Source: Bradyrhizobium guangdongense (GTDB taxonomy: Bacteria > Pseudomonadota > Alphaproteobacteria > Rhizobiales > Xanthobacteraceae). Taken from it: a DNA stretch of 64,000 bases. Positions within the stretch are counted from its first letter, which is position 1, and the number at the start of each line of letters is the position of its first letter. Made by a program: the position numbers and the translations under genes. The stretch is taken from the NCBI RefSeq assembly GCF_006483445.1, contig NZ_PPPT01000071.1:23949-87948 (forward strand), read 5' to 3'. The notes beneath the pieces are model-generated. The model made no database searches. It was not told the DNA's origin and saw only the letters and a list, made by a program, of their open reading frames with translations. Of the stretch, positions 53,987 to 63,013 are shown one piece after another.

Positions 53987-55303
53987 ATGTTGACCGATAC
54001 GGACGGCGCCGTCACGGCTGCGCCCTTGCGAAGTGGTTACCGTTGGCTCCAGCTCGCCATGGGCATCGTCTGCATGGCGATGATCGCCAACCTGCAATAT
54101 GGATGGACCCTGTTCGTCGATCCGATCGACGCCGCCCATCACTGGGGCCGGGCCGCGATCCAGCTCGCCTTCACGATCTTCGTCGTCACCGAGACCTGGC
54201 TCGTGCCGATCGAGGCGTGGTTCGTCGACAAATACGGCCCGCGCATCGTCATCATGTTCGGCGGCGTGATGATCGCACTGTCCTGGATCCTCAACTCCTA
54301 TGCCGACACGCTCACCCTGCTCTACGCGGCCGCTGTTGTCGGCGGCATGGGCGCCGGCGCCGTGTACGGCACCTGCGTCGGCAATGCGCTGAAATGGTTT
54401 CCCGACCGCCGCGGCCTCGCTGCGGGCGCAACCGCGGCCGGCTTCGGTGCGGGCGCGGCCCTCACCGTCGTACCGATCGCGAGCATGATCGCATCGAGCG
54501 GCTATCAGAGCGCGTTCTTCGAGTTCGGCATCGGCCAGGGCGTGATCGTCTTCGTGCTCGCCTTCTTCATCAGCCCGCCGCAGGTCTCGATCCCGCCGAA
54601 GAAGAAGAAGCTCAATCTGCCGCAGACCAAGATCGACTTCACGCCGCCGCAGGTGCTGCGCAGCCCGATTTTCTGGGTGATGTACCTGGTTTTCGTGATG
54701 GTCGCCTCCGGCGGCCTGATGACGGCGGCGCAGATCGCCCCGATCGCACACGACTTCAAGATCGCCAACACGCCGGTCACGCTCGCCGGCTTCCAGATGG
54801 CGGCGCTGACCTTTGCGATCTCGCTCGATCGCATTTTTGACGGCTTTGGACGCCCGTTCTTCGGCTTCATCTCCGACACAATCGGCCGCGAGCACACCAT
54901 GTTCATCGCGTTCGGCACGGCCGCGCTGATGCTGCTGACGCTGTCGGCCTACGGCCACGTTCCCATCGTCTTCGTGCTGGCGACCGCGATTTACTTCGGC
55001 GTGTTCGGCGAGATCTACTCGCTGTTTCCCGCGACCTGCGGCGACACCTTTGGTTCAAAATTCGCGACCACCAACAACGGCATGCTCTACACCGCGAAGG
55101 GAACCGCCTCCCTGCTCGTCCCGCTCGCGAGCGTGATCTCGGCTGCCTATGGCTGGAAGGCCGTGTTCGTGGTGGCGGTGGCGCTGAACGCCACGGCGGC
55201 CCTGATGGCCCTGTTCGTCATCAAGCCGCTGCGGCGCTCGTTTATCCTCGGCCACGAGGCAACCGAGGCGGAAACCGCCACCGGCAAGCCGAAAGTGGCG
55301 TAA
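53987..55303 (+). CDS. OFA-family MFS oxalate/formate antiporter, copy 2
   Basis: A 438-residue paralogue of the preceding transporter, from ATG 53987 behind GGGAGGA. It shares LQYGWTLFV, ETWLVPIEAWFVDKYGPRIV, YGTCVGNALKWFPDRRGLAAG and YTAKGTASLLVP (Lys371). It differs by a Lys-rich central loop (PPKKKKLNLPQTK) and a longer acidic tail. It has its own operator and terminator, so it can be expressed separately. Two closely similar carriers may differ in substrate (oxalate, formate, glyoxylate) or affinity. Confidence 0.88.
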   Translation: MLTDTDGAVTAAPLRSGYRWLQLAMGIVCMAMIANLQYGWTLFVDPIDAAHHWGRAAIQLAFTIFVVTETWLVPIEAWFVDKYGPRIVIMFGGVMIALSWILNSYADTLTLLYAAAVVGGMGAGAVYGTCVGNALKWFPDRRGLAAGATAAGFGAGAALTVVPIASMIASSGYQSAFFEFGIGQGVIVFVLAFFISPPQVSIPPKKKKLNLPQTKIDFTPPQVLRSPIFWVMYLVFVMVASGGLMTAAQIAPIAHDFKIANTPVTLAGFQMAALTFAISLDRIFDGFGRPFFGFISDTIGREHTMFIAFGTAALMLLTLSAYGHVPIVFVLATAIYFGVFGEIYSLFPATCGDTFGSKFATTNNGMLYTAKGTASLLVPLASVISAAYGWKAVFVVAVALNATAALMALFVIKPLRRSFILGHEATEAETATGKPKVA

Positions 55304-55326
55304 GCTAAGTATTCGCGGATCATCGA

Positions 55327-55350
55327 AAGGGGCGCCCAACGGCGCCCCTT
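55327..55350 (+). terminator. Hairpin terminator after antiporter 2
   Basis: AAGGGGCGCC (55327-55336) and GGCGCCCCTT (55341-55350) with loop CAAC. Confidence 0.85.
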
Positions 55351-55426
55351 CTCGATTCGGGGAACAGGAACGTCAGCAGGGCTGCCGTTTAAATCTTCGG
55401 TCAAACCGCATCTTGGGTTTGACAAT

Positions 55427-55443
55427 TGGCATAATGTATACCA
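55427..55443. promoter_or_regulatory. Oxalate-regulon motif, site E
   Basis: TGGCAT-AATGT-ATACCA, 33 bp before the CBS-domain gene; a full match to the derived consensus. Confidence 0.65.
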
Positions 55444-55476
55444 GACTTCTCTCACAACTGATCCAGGGAGGTTGCA

Positions 55477-55902
55477 ATGCTGGTCGGAGACATTCTGAGC
55501 AAGAAGACGTCGCGCGTTGTAACGGTGCGTATGAATGAGACGGTCGAGATCGCCGCCAAGCTGATGCGCGCCAACAACATCAGCGCGCTGGTCGTGAAGG
55601 ACGTCGTCCGTTCCGAGGGCAATACCGCGGTCGGCATGTTCACCGAGCGCGACGTGGTGCGCGCGATCGCCGAGCACGGCGCTGGCGGCGTCAACGTCAA
55701 GATCTCGCAGCTCGTCTCGGTGCAGCAGCTGGTCTCCTGCTCGACGACCGACACGCTCGAGCATGTCCGCCATTTGATGAACCGCCATCACATCCGCCAT
55801 CTGCCGATCATCGACGATTACAGCCTCGTCGGCGTCATCAGCATGCGCGACGTCTCGGCCGCCTTCGACGAGACCTCCGTGAATACGCCGCACGCGGCGT
55901 AA
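55477..55902 (+). CDS. Two-CBS-domain protein
   Basis: A 141-residue protein made of a CBS pair: MLVGDILSKKTSRVVTVRMNETVEIAAKLMRANNISALVVKD and ISQLVSVQQLVSCSTTDTLEHVRHLMNRHHIRHLPIIDDYSLVGVISMRDV. It starts behind CAGGGAGG. CBS pairs bind adenine nucleotides (ATP, AMP, NADH) and act as energy sensors. A perfect-looking oxalate-regulon motif lies 33 bp upstream, so it probably belongs with the antiporters and may sense the ATP/CoA state during oxalate growth. Confidence 0.88.
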   Translation: MLVGDILSKKTSRVVTVRMNETVEIAAKLMRANNISALVVKDVVRSEGNTAVGMFTERDVVRAIAEHGAGGVNVKISQLVSVQQLVSCSTTDTLEHVRHLMNRHHIRHLPIIDDYSLVGVISMRDVSAAFDETSVNTPHAA

Positions 55903-56013
55903 CTTTCTAAAGCCAACTCCCCTGCGACTGCCGGCCCCGGCTCGGATCCATCCGAGCCGGACCGGATCTTTCGTCCCAAATTCTGGCTTGTGCTCTCCCC
56001 GCGAGGAATTTCC

Positions 56014-57030
56014 ATGAAGATCTGCATCTACGGCGCCGGCGCGATCGGCGGATATCTCGGTGTGCAGCTGGCGCGCGCCGGTGCGGATATCAGCCTGGTC
56101 GCCCGCGGCGCCCATCTCGCCGCCATGCGGGAGCGCGGCCTGACGCTCTTGATGGGCGACGAGGAGCACACGGTGCAGCCGCGCTGCACAGACAATGCCG
56201 CCGAGCTCGGCGTGCAGGACTACGTCATCATCACGCTGAAGGCGCATTCGATCACCGGCGTGATCGAGAAGATGCAGCCTTTGCTCGGGCCCAAAACCCG
56301 CATCATCACCGCCATCAACGGCATCCCCTACTGGTATTTCTACAAGCACGGCGGCGCTTACGAGAATTCGACGCTCGAGAGCATCGATCCCGGCGGCCGG
56401 CAGTGGCGGGAGCTTGGCGCCGAGCGCGCCATCGGCTGCATCGTCTATCCCGCGACCGAGATCGAGGCGCCCGGCGTCATCAGGCACGTCTACGGCAACA
56501 ATTTCCCGCTCGGCGAGCCCTCGGGCGAGATCACATCCGATGTGCAGCGCCTCGCCGACCTCTTCGTCCATGCCGGCATGAAGGCGCCGGTGCTCGACCG
56601 CATCCGCGACGAGATCTGGCTCAAGCTTTGGGGCAATGTCTGCTTCAACCCGATCAGCGCGCTGTCGCATGCCACGCTCGACGTGATCTGCACCGATCCG
56701 GCCACCCGCGCGCTGTCGCGGGCGATCATGCTGGAGACGCAAAACATCGCCGAAAGCTTCGGCGTCAAGTTCCGCGTCGACGTCGAGCGCCGCATCGAGG
56801 GTGCTCGCAAGGTCGGCGCGCACAAGACCTCGATGCTGCAGGATCTCGAGCGCGGCCGCCCCATGGAGATCGATCCGCTGGTCACCGTGGTGCAGGAGAT
56901 GGGCCGACTGACCGGCATCGCCACGCCGGCGCTCGACTCGGTGCTGGCGCTGGTGGCGCAGCGCGCCCGCATCGCCGGCCTCTATGACGGCGCGACCGTC
57001 TCGGGCGGCCTCGCGCGGGCGGTCGCGTGA
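56014..57030 (+). CDS. 2-dehydropantoate 2-reductase family protein
   Basis: A 338-residue ketopantoate-reductase-like enzyme from ATG 56014 behind GAGGAA. The NADP motif is MKICIYGAGAIGGYLGVQLARAGADISLVAR, and the catalytic Lys is within DRIRDEIWLKLWGNVCFNPISAL. It could reduce 2-dehydropantoate or a related 2-oxoacid. It is coupled (1-4 bp overlap) to a fumarylacetoacetate-hydrolase-family gene rather than to pantothenate genes, so a catabolic 2-oxoacid substrate is as likely as pantothenate synthesis. Confidence 0.85.
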   Translation: MKICIYGAGAIGGYLGVQLARAGADISLVARGAHLAAMRERGLTLLMGDEEHTVQPRCTDNAAELGVQDYVIITLKAHSITGVIEKMQPLLGPKTRIITAINGIPYWYFYKHGGAYENSTLESIDPGGRQWRELGAERAIGCIVYPATEIEAPGVIRHVYGNNFPLGEPSGEITSDVQRLADLFVHAGMKAPVLDRIRDEIWLKLWGNVCFNPISALSHATLDVICTDPATRALSRAIMLETQNIAESFGVKFRVDVERRIEGARKVGAHKTSMLQDLERGRPMEIDPLVTVVQEMGRLTGIATPALDSVLALVAQRARIAGLYDGATVSGGLARAVA

Positions 57031-57818
57031 TGGCGGGCAGCAGCGTGACCAGATGGCTCCGCTTCCGCCACGGCGGCAAGACCGGGTTCGGAACGCTGGA
57101 GGCCGACCGCATCGCCGTGCATGACGGCGAGATGTTCGGCACGTCGGCTGCGAACGGCAAGGTGCTTGACCTGTCGGAGGTCGAGCTGCTCGCACCCAGC
57201 GCGCCCAGCAAGATCGTCGCGCTCTGGAATAATTTTCACGCGCTCGCGGCAAAGCTCAACCAGCCCGAGCCAGCGGAGCCGCTGTATCTGCTGAAGGCCA
57301 CGACAACCATCGCCGCACCCGGCGCGGTAATCCGCCGCCCGTCCTCCTATCACGGCAAGACCACCTATGAGGGCGAACTCGGCATCGTCATCGGCAAGAC
57401 CTGTGCCCGCGTCTCGCCATCCGAAGCCGGCCGCCTCATCTTCGGCTACACCTGCGTCAACGACGTCACCGCCAACGACATCCTGACCCGCGACCCGACC
57501 TTCCCGCAATGGGCCCGCGCCAAGGGCATCGACGATTACGGCCCGTTCGGCCCCGTCATCGCCACGGGCCTCGATCCCCAAAAGCTCGTGGTGCGCACCA
57601 TCCTCAATGGCGCGGAGCGGCAGAACTATCCCGTTTCCGACATGATCTTCAGCGCCGAGGAGCTGGTCAGCAAGATCTCGCACGACATGACATTGCTGCC
57701 TGGCGATCTGATCGCCGTCGGCACCTCGGTCGGCGTCGGCGTGATGAAGGAGCCGGTCAACACCGTCACCGTTGCGATCGATGGGATCGGCGAGTTGACG
57801 AACGAGTTTCGGCTGTAG
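57030..57818 (+). CDS. Fumarylacetoacetate hydrolase (FAH) family protein
   Basis: A 262-residue FAH-fold enzyme. ATG 57030 overlaps the previous stop by one base; GTG 57027 is an alternative. The metal site residues are seen in YEGELGIVIGK (E-x-E pair) and NDVTANDI, and the C-terminal AVGTSVGVGVMKEP is typical. Members hydrolyse or decarboxylate acylpyruvates and 2-hydroxyhepta-dienedioates. Coupling to a ketopantoate-reductase-like gene suggests joint use in an unknown acid pathway. Confidence 0.87.
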   Translation: MAGSSVTRWLRFRHGGKTGFGTLEADRIAVHDGEMFGTSAANGKVLDLSEVELLAPSAPSKIVALWNNFHALAAKLNQPEPAEPLYLLKATTTIAAPGAVIRRPSSYHGKTTYEGELGIVIGKTCARVSPSEAGRLIFGYTCVNDVTANDILTRDPTFPQWARAKGIDDYGPFGPVIATGLDPQKLVVRTILNGAERQNYPVSDMIFSAEELVSKISHDMTLLPGDLIAVGTSVGVGVMKEPVNTVTVAIDGIGELTNEFRL

Positions 57819-57823
57819 ACCCC

Positions 57824-57973
57824 CGTCATTCCGGGGCGCGACGAAGGTCGCGAGAATCCATAACCACTGGCCGAAGTTGTTGCGCGTGATGCGTAACCGG
57901 CATCTCGCGCAACGATTCCTTCCTGGGGTTATGGATTCCGGGCTCGTCGCTAACGCTCCGCCCCGGAATGACG
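57824..57973. repeat. 150-bp intergenic inverted repeat element
   Basis: CGTCATTCCGGGGCG at the left end is the exact reverse complement of CGCCCCGGAATGACG at the right end, and inner arms (GAGAATCCATAACC / GGTTATGGATTCCG) also pair. It is a mosaic palindrome of the kind seen in Bradyrhizobium. The same 15-base end reappears at 63986-64000. Confidence 0.75.
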
Positions 57974-57994
57974 ATCTTCGTGCGGCACCGCACC

Positions 57995-58016
57995 AAAATT
58001 GATCCAGCGCAATTTT
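57995..58016. promoter_or_regulatory. Palindrome upstream of the 38-residue membrane protein
   Basis: AAAATTG (57995-58001) and CAATTTT (58010-58016) with an 8-bp spacer. It includes TTGA-TCCAGC-GCAA, one base from the FNR/FixK consensus, 70 bp before the start at 58087. Confidence 0.45.
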
Positions 58017-58086
58017 GCCTTCGCAGCCACAGCTATCCTTCCCCAAAAGAAGAAACGTGTATCTCACAATCCAAGGGGAGGAATCC

Positions 58087-58203
58087 ATGTCGAATGCCGG
58101 CAATGCTCTTTTGTGGACTGGCCTGTACTTCGCTCTCGCGTTCGGCGCGATCTTCGTGGTCTGGTTCGCCGACAAGATGCGCTCGAACATACTTGGGAAG
58201 TGA
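58087..58203 (+). CDS. 38-residue single-pass membrane protein
   Basis: A short gene with an unusually good ribosome site (AAGGGGAGGAATCC) before ATG 58087. The product begins MSNAGNALLWTGLYFALAFG and is one hydrophobic helix with a positive C-terminus (ADKMRSNILGK), so the C-terminus is probably cytoplasmic. Its size and topology fit small accessory subunits of membrane complexes. No family recognised. The palindrome upstream supports independent regulation. Confidence 0.65.
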   Translation: MSNAGNALLWTGLYFALAFGAIFVVWFADKMRSNILGK

Positions 58204-58308
58204 TTTGCGAGGGTAAGCTGGTTCCGATGACCGCTAGCTGCTAGCCTTGGTTCAAAGCGGGCTGACGCAGCGGGCGTCGCCTTGCGCCTGGCTACGCCCC
58301 TCGCCTTC

Positions 58309-59013
58309 ATGCGCATCATCTTCGGCTTTCTCTCCGGTCTCCTCGGCGCACTGGCCGGCTGGCTTGGGCTCGCCTTCGCGATCGCGGCCCTTGCAGGTCC
58401 GGACCGCGATGGCGGCATCGCCATGGGCGCATTCTTCGATATCGGACCGATCGGCGGTGTCATCGGCTTCGCCGCCGGCGTGTGGCTGTTCGTCCGGCTT
58501 GGCGTCGTCAGCGACAGCATGGCGTCGCCTGATGCCGCAACGGCATCGCGTGCGCGCATTTCGCGCCCCTATGTCATCATCCTGCTGCTGCTCATCGGGG
58601 CCATCGTGTGGACGGTCTGGTACGAGCTCATCCGCTCGCCCTACCTCACCCATGGCTTCATGACGCTCGAGCTGCAGTTCCGGCTACCACAGGGCATGAC
58701 CCTGCCGCCCGACAAAGCCGACGTGCAGATCGAGGTGGGCGAAGGACGGGGATCCGCGATCATAGACTTGACCAACCGCTGGCGCGGACACGACGGGGAG
58801 CGGCAGGCGATCCTCGCGACGGCATCGCTGATGTACAAGACGAGCCATCGCACCGTCACTTTGACGATGCCGGGCGTGCCTGCACAAACTTGGCTTCTCG
58901 ATCTCGCCTCTGACCCTGATCCGACGCCGAGCTTCTCAGGCTGGCACCTGCCGAACGGCGCGCCTGCAGCGCGAGGCATCGAGTTGAATTACCGATTAAA
59001 GGCGGACCGCTGA
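58309..59013 (+). CDS. Hypothetical membrane protein
   Basis: A 234-residue protein from ATG 58309 (an upstream TTG at 58282 is possible). Three hydrophobic helices (FGFLSGLLGALAGWLGLAFAIAAL, GGVIGFAAGVWLFVRLGVV, YVIILLLLIGAIVWTVWYELI) are followed by a ~125-residue soluble beta-rich domain (MTLELQFRLPQGMTLPPDKADVQIEV...). The soluble domain is probably periplasmic. I do not recognise the family and there is no informative neighbour. Confidence 0.65.
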   Translation: MRIIFGFLSGLLGALAGWLGLAFAIAALAGPDRDGGIAMGAFFDIGPIGGVIGFAAGVWLFVRLGVVSDSMASPDAATASRARISRPYVIILLLLIGAIVWTVWYELIRSPYLTHGFMTLELQFRLPQGMTLPPDKADVQIEVGEGRGSAIIDLTNRWRGHDGERQAILATASLMYKTSHRTVTLTMPGVPAQTWLLDLASDPDPTPSFSGWHLPNGAPAARGIELNYRLKADR

Positions 59014-59025
59014 CGGCGAGCGGCA

Positions 59026-59102
59026 GCCCGGATGGAGCGAAGCGCAATCCGGGATTCGTGCTCCGCGGCGCTACCCCGGATTGCGCTGCGCTGCATCCGG
59101 GC
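59026..59102. repeat. REP-like palindromic element
   Basis: GCCCGGATGGAGCGAAGCGC at the left pairs with GCGCTGCGCTGCATCCGGGC at the right, with inner AATCCGGG/CCCCGGATT arms. This is a classic REP-type hairpin. No gene lies in 59014-59247. Confidence 0.75.
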
Positions 59103-59247
59103 TACGGGACTATTCGATCACCTCATCCACCAACGCCAGCAAGCCTGGGGAGTCTTGACCCCGAGCTGTCGCGCGGTCCACCGCGGACATCGGCCTGCCA
59201 GCGCAATTCGGGCCGGCCGCCGACGTCCGTGCTGCATATCTGCGGGA

Positions 59248-60516
59248 TCAGCTCGGCTCCACACCAGGAACAGGAAAAGCCCGGCACATCTCGACGCATT
59301 CCGATCTAAGGCGCGCGGTGACCGCATCGTCTCCCTTTGCCTGCAACGCCGCGGCGATGAATTCGCCGATGCGGCGCATCTCCACGTCTCCCATGCCACG
59401 CGTGGTCGCCGCGGGTGTCCCGAGGCGAACACCGCTCGGCCGGAGCGGCGGGCGCGGATCGTCCGGGGTGATCTGCTTGTTCGTGGTGATGGCGATGGCA
59501 TCGAGCAGGTCCTCGGCGGTGCGTCCGTCAAGTCCGACCGAGGCGGCCGTGTCGATGACCATCATGTGATTGTCCGTTCCATCCGTGACGAGCTTCATCC
59601 CGCGCTCCATCAGCGTTTCGGCCAGGACTTTCGCGTTGCGCAAGACCTGCCGTGCGTACGCCTTGAAATCCGCGGTCATCGCCTTCTTGAGCGTCACCGC
59701 CGTGCCGGCCACGACGTTCATGTGAGGTCCGCCCTGCAAGCCGGGAAACACGGACGCATCGATCCGGCCGGCATGTTCCTTCCTGCACAGGATGATCCCG
59801 CCACGGGGCCCGCGGAGTGACTTGTGGGATGTCGTGGTCATGACGTCGAAGCCGGCATCGAGCGGATTGCGCATGACGTCGGCGGCGACCAGTCCGGCAT
59901 AATGGCTGACATCGGCCATCGTCAGCGCGCCGACCTCGTCGGCAATGCTCTTGAATGCCGCATAGTCGAGGTCGCGCGGATAGGAGCTGTAGCCGCACAG
60001 CACCATCTTCGGACGCGCTTCGCGCGCTGTGGCGCGCAACTGGTCGAAATCGATCGCGCCACCCTTCGACGTATCCGTCTTGTAACGGACGAAGTTGAAC
60101 AGTCGCCCCATGTGCGACACCGGCGCGCCGTGCGTGAGATGACCGCCGTGCGACAGGTCCATGGCGAGAATGGTGTCGCCGGGCTGTAAGAGACCGAGGT
60201 AGACGGCCTGGTTCATCGGCGATCCCGAGAGAGGCTGAACGTTAGCGTGCTCGGCGCGAAACAGCGAGCAGGCTCGCTGACGCGCCAAGTTCTCGATGTC
60301 GTCGGTGAACTGCTGGCCGCCATAGTAGCGGCGTCCCGGATAACCTTCGGAATATTTGTTGGTGAAGACAGATCCGAGCAGCTCGAGCACCTCCGGATAG
60401 GTGTAGTTCTCGGACGGAATGAGCTCGACGCCGTCCTGCTGACGGCGCTCTTCCCCCGCCAGCGCAGCGGCGATCTCGGAATCGTTGACGGACAATTCGT
60501 TGCGAAACGACGGCAT
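59248..60516 (-). CDS. glyA: Serine hydroxymethyltransferase
   Basis: A 422-residue PLP enzyme from ATG 60516 behind GAGGAG. The N-terminus contains EERRQQDGVELIPSENYTYPEVLELLGS and NKYSEGYPGRRYYGG. The PLP-Lys is K232 in MTTTSHKSLRGPRGG, where Ser precedes His instead of the more usual Thr. It converts serine and tetrahydrofolate to glycine and methylene-tetrahydrofolate. It stands alone here, away from glycine-cleavage genes, and may be a second copy in the genome. The sequence differs somewhat from the typical housekeeping GlyA, so a specialised role is possible. Confidence 0.93.
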   Translation of the reverse strand: MPSFRNELSVNDSEIAAALAGEERRQQDGVELIPSENYTYPEVLELLGSVFTNKYSEGYPGRRYYGGQQFTDDIENLARQRACSLFRAEHANVQPLSGSPMNQAVYLGLLQPGDTILAMDLSHGGHLTHGAPVSHMGRLFNFVRYKTDTSKGGAIDFDQLRATAREARPKMVLCGYSSYPRDLDYAAFKSIADEVGALTMADVSHYAGLVAADVMRNPLDAGFDVMTTTSHKSLRGPRGGIILCRKEHAGRIDASVFPGLQGGPHMNVVAGTAVTLKKAMTADFKAYARQVLRNAKVLAETLMERGMKLVTDGTDNHMMVIDTAASVGLDGRTAEDLLDAIAITTNKQITPDDPRPPLRPSGVRLGTPAATTRGMGDVEMRRIGEFIAAALQAKGDDAVTARLRSECVEMCRAFPVPGVEPS

Positions 60517-60714
60517 GCTTGGGCTCCTCAACTCGCTGTTCTCTCAGCAGATGGGTGCCCAGGCGATCGGCGTTGAAATCCCTCGCGCTTCCCCGTGGTC
60601 AGTTCCACGTTTGCTCGCCAGTCGCGCGACGGAAACGAAAAGCGCGAACGCCCTTCGCGGGAGAGAAGCTAACCTACAAGCGGACCTTCCGCAACGGGCA
60701 GCCTGTCCAGCAGC

Positions 60715-61701
60715 TCACCTGCGCAGGATTCCCTTCAAGCGCTTCCATGCAGGAACGAAGATCCATCCAGCCATGGGGATCGATATCCCGCCGATCAGCA
60801 GCCCGACGATCCCCGACAGGAAGGTTTCGACGATCCATTTGACTGCCCCGCCGACGGACGGCAGGGCGTGAGCCGCGGCCTCGCCGGCGAAAGCGACGGC
60901 ATGACCGAGGGCATGCAAACCATATGCTTCGAGACCGTGGATGATAATGCTGCCGCCGACCCAGATCATGGCCGCAGTGCCGACCGCGCCGAGAAAGGTC
61001 AGGAACGCCGGCATGCCGAGAACGAGCGCCCGGCCCGAGGCGCGGCTCGCGGCAGCGATCCATGAGCTGCCATCATGCCTTGCAAGCGCGACCCCGATGT
61101 CGTCGGCCTTCACGATCAGCGCGACCACGCCATAGACCGCGATGGTGATGCCGATCCCCACCAGCGCCAGCACGAACGCCTGCATCGAAATGCCCGCGTC
61201 GGGAACGGAGCCCAGCGTAATCGCCATGATTTCCGCCGAGAGGATGAAGTCCGTCCTGATGGCGCCGGCGACCTTCTCGTCCTCGAGCGCCTGCGCACTC
61301 GTCGCAACCGAATCGGCTTGCGCCTCATGCTCGTGCGCCATGTGGGGCGCGATGATCCCCAAAACCTTCTCTGCGCCTTCGTAGCAGAGATAGACGCCTC
61401 CCAGCATGAGAAGGGGCGTCAGCATGCGGGGGAAGAAATAGCTGACGACCAGGGTGACCGGGAGCAGAAAGAGGAGCTTGTTGCGAAGCGAACCGGCCGC
61501 GATCTTGGCGACGATCGGCAATTCTCGGTCGGCCGAAAACCCAATGACGTATCGCGGCGTGACCGCGGTGTCGTCGATGACGACGGCGGCAGCTTTCGCG
61601 CCTGCCTTGGTGGCCTGAGCGGCCACGTCATCAAGCGATGCCGCGGCGATCTTTGCGATCGCAGCGATGTCATCAAGCAATCCGAGCAGCCCAACACTCA
61701 T
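60715..61701 (-). CDS. DUF808 inner-membrane protein
   Basis: A 328-residue membrane protein from ATG 61701 behind AAGGAG. The N-terminal soluble part (GLLGLLDDIAAIAKIAAASLDDVAAQATKAGAKAAAVVIDDTAVTPRYV) is the DUF808 signature, followed by about six helices (LLFLLPVTLVVSYFFPRMLTPLLMLGGVYLCYEGAEKV, ISMQAFVLALVGIGITIAVYGVVALIV, AFLTFLGAVGTAAMIWVGGSIIIHGL). Function is unknown. The region 61702-61971 holds a short hairpin (61776-61795) and no gene. Confidence 0.88.
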   Translation of the reverse strand: MSVGLLGLLDDIAAIAKIAAASLDDVAAQATKAGAKAAAVVIDDTAVTPRYVIGFSADRELPIVAKIAAGSLRNKLLFLLPVTLVVSYFFPRMLTPLLMLGGVYLCYEGAEKVLGIIAPHMAHEHEAQADSVATSAQALEDEKVAGAIRTDFILSAEIMAITLGSVPDAGISMQAFVLALVGIGITIAVYGVVALIVKADDIGVALARHDGSSWIAAASRASGRALVLGMPAFLTFLGAVGTAAMIWVGGSIIIHGLEAYGLHALGHAVAFAGEAAAHALPSVGGAVKWIVETFLSGIVGLLIGGISIPMAGWIFVPAWKRLKGILRR

Positions 61702-61764
61702 TGCAACTCCTTCCATGGCCTGTTGGAACAACAGGCATCCGCCGCCACAGCGATCAACGTTTAG

Positions 61765-62967
<1,203 letters not shown>

Positions 62968-63013
62968 GTACAAGAGCGGCTGAATCAAGCGCATCAAGTC
63001 TTGGAGGTGACAC

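Noticed and set aside
55147..57252. 701-codon antisense frame over the CBS and ketopantoate-reductase-like genes
   Set aside because: Shadow frame spanning several forward genes and a terminator, with no family features.
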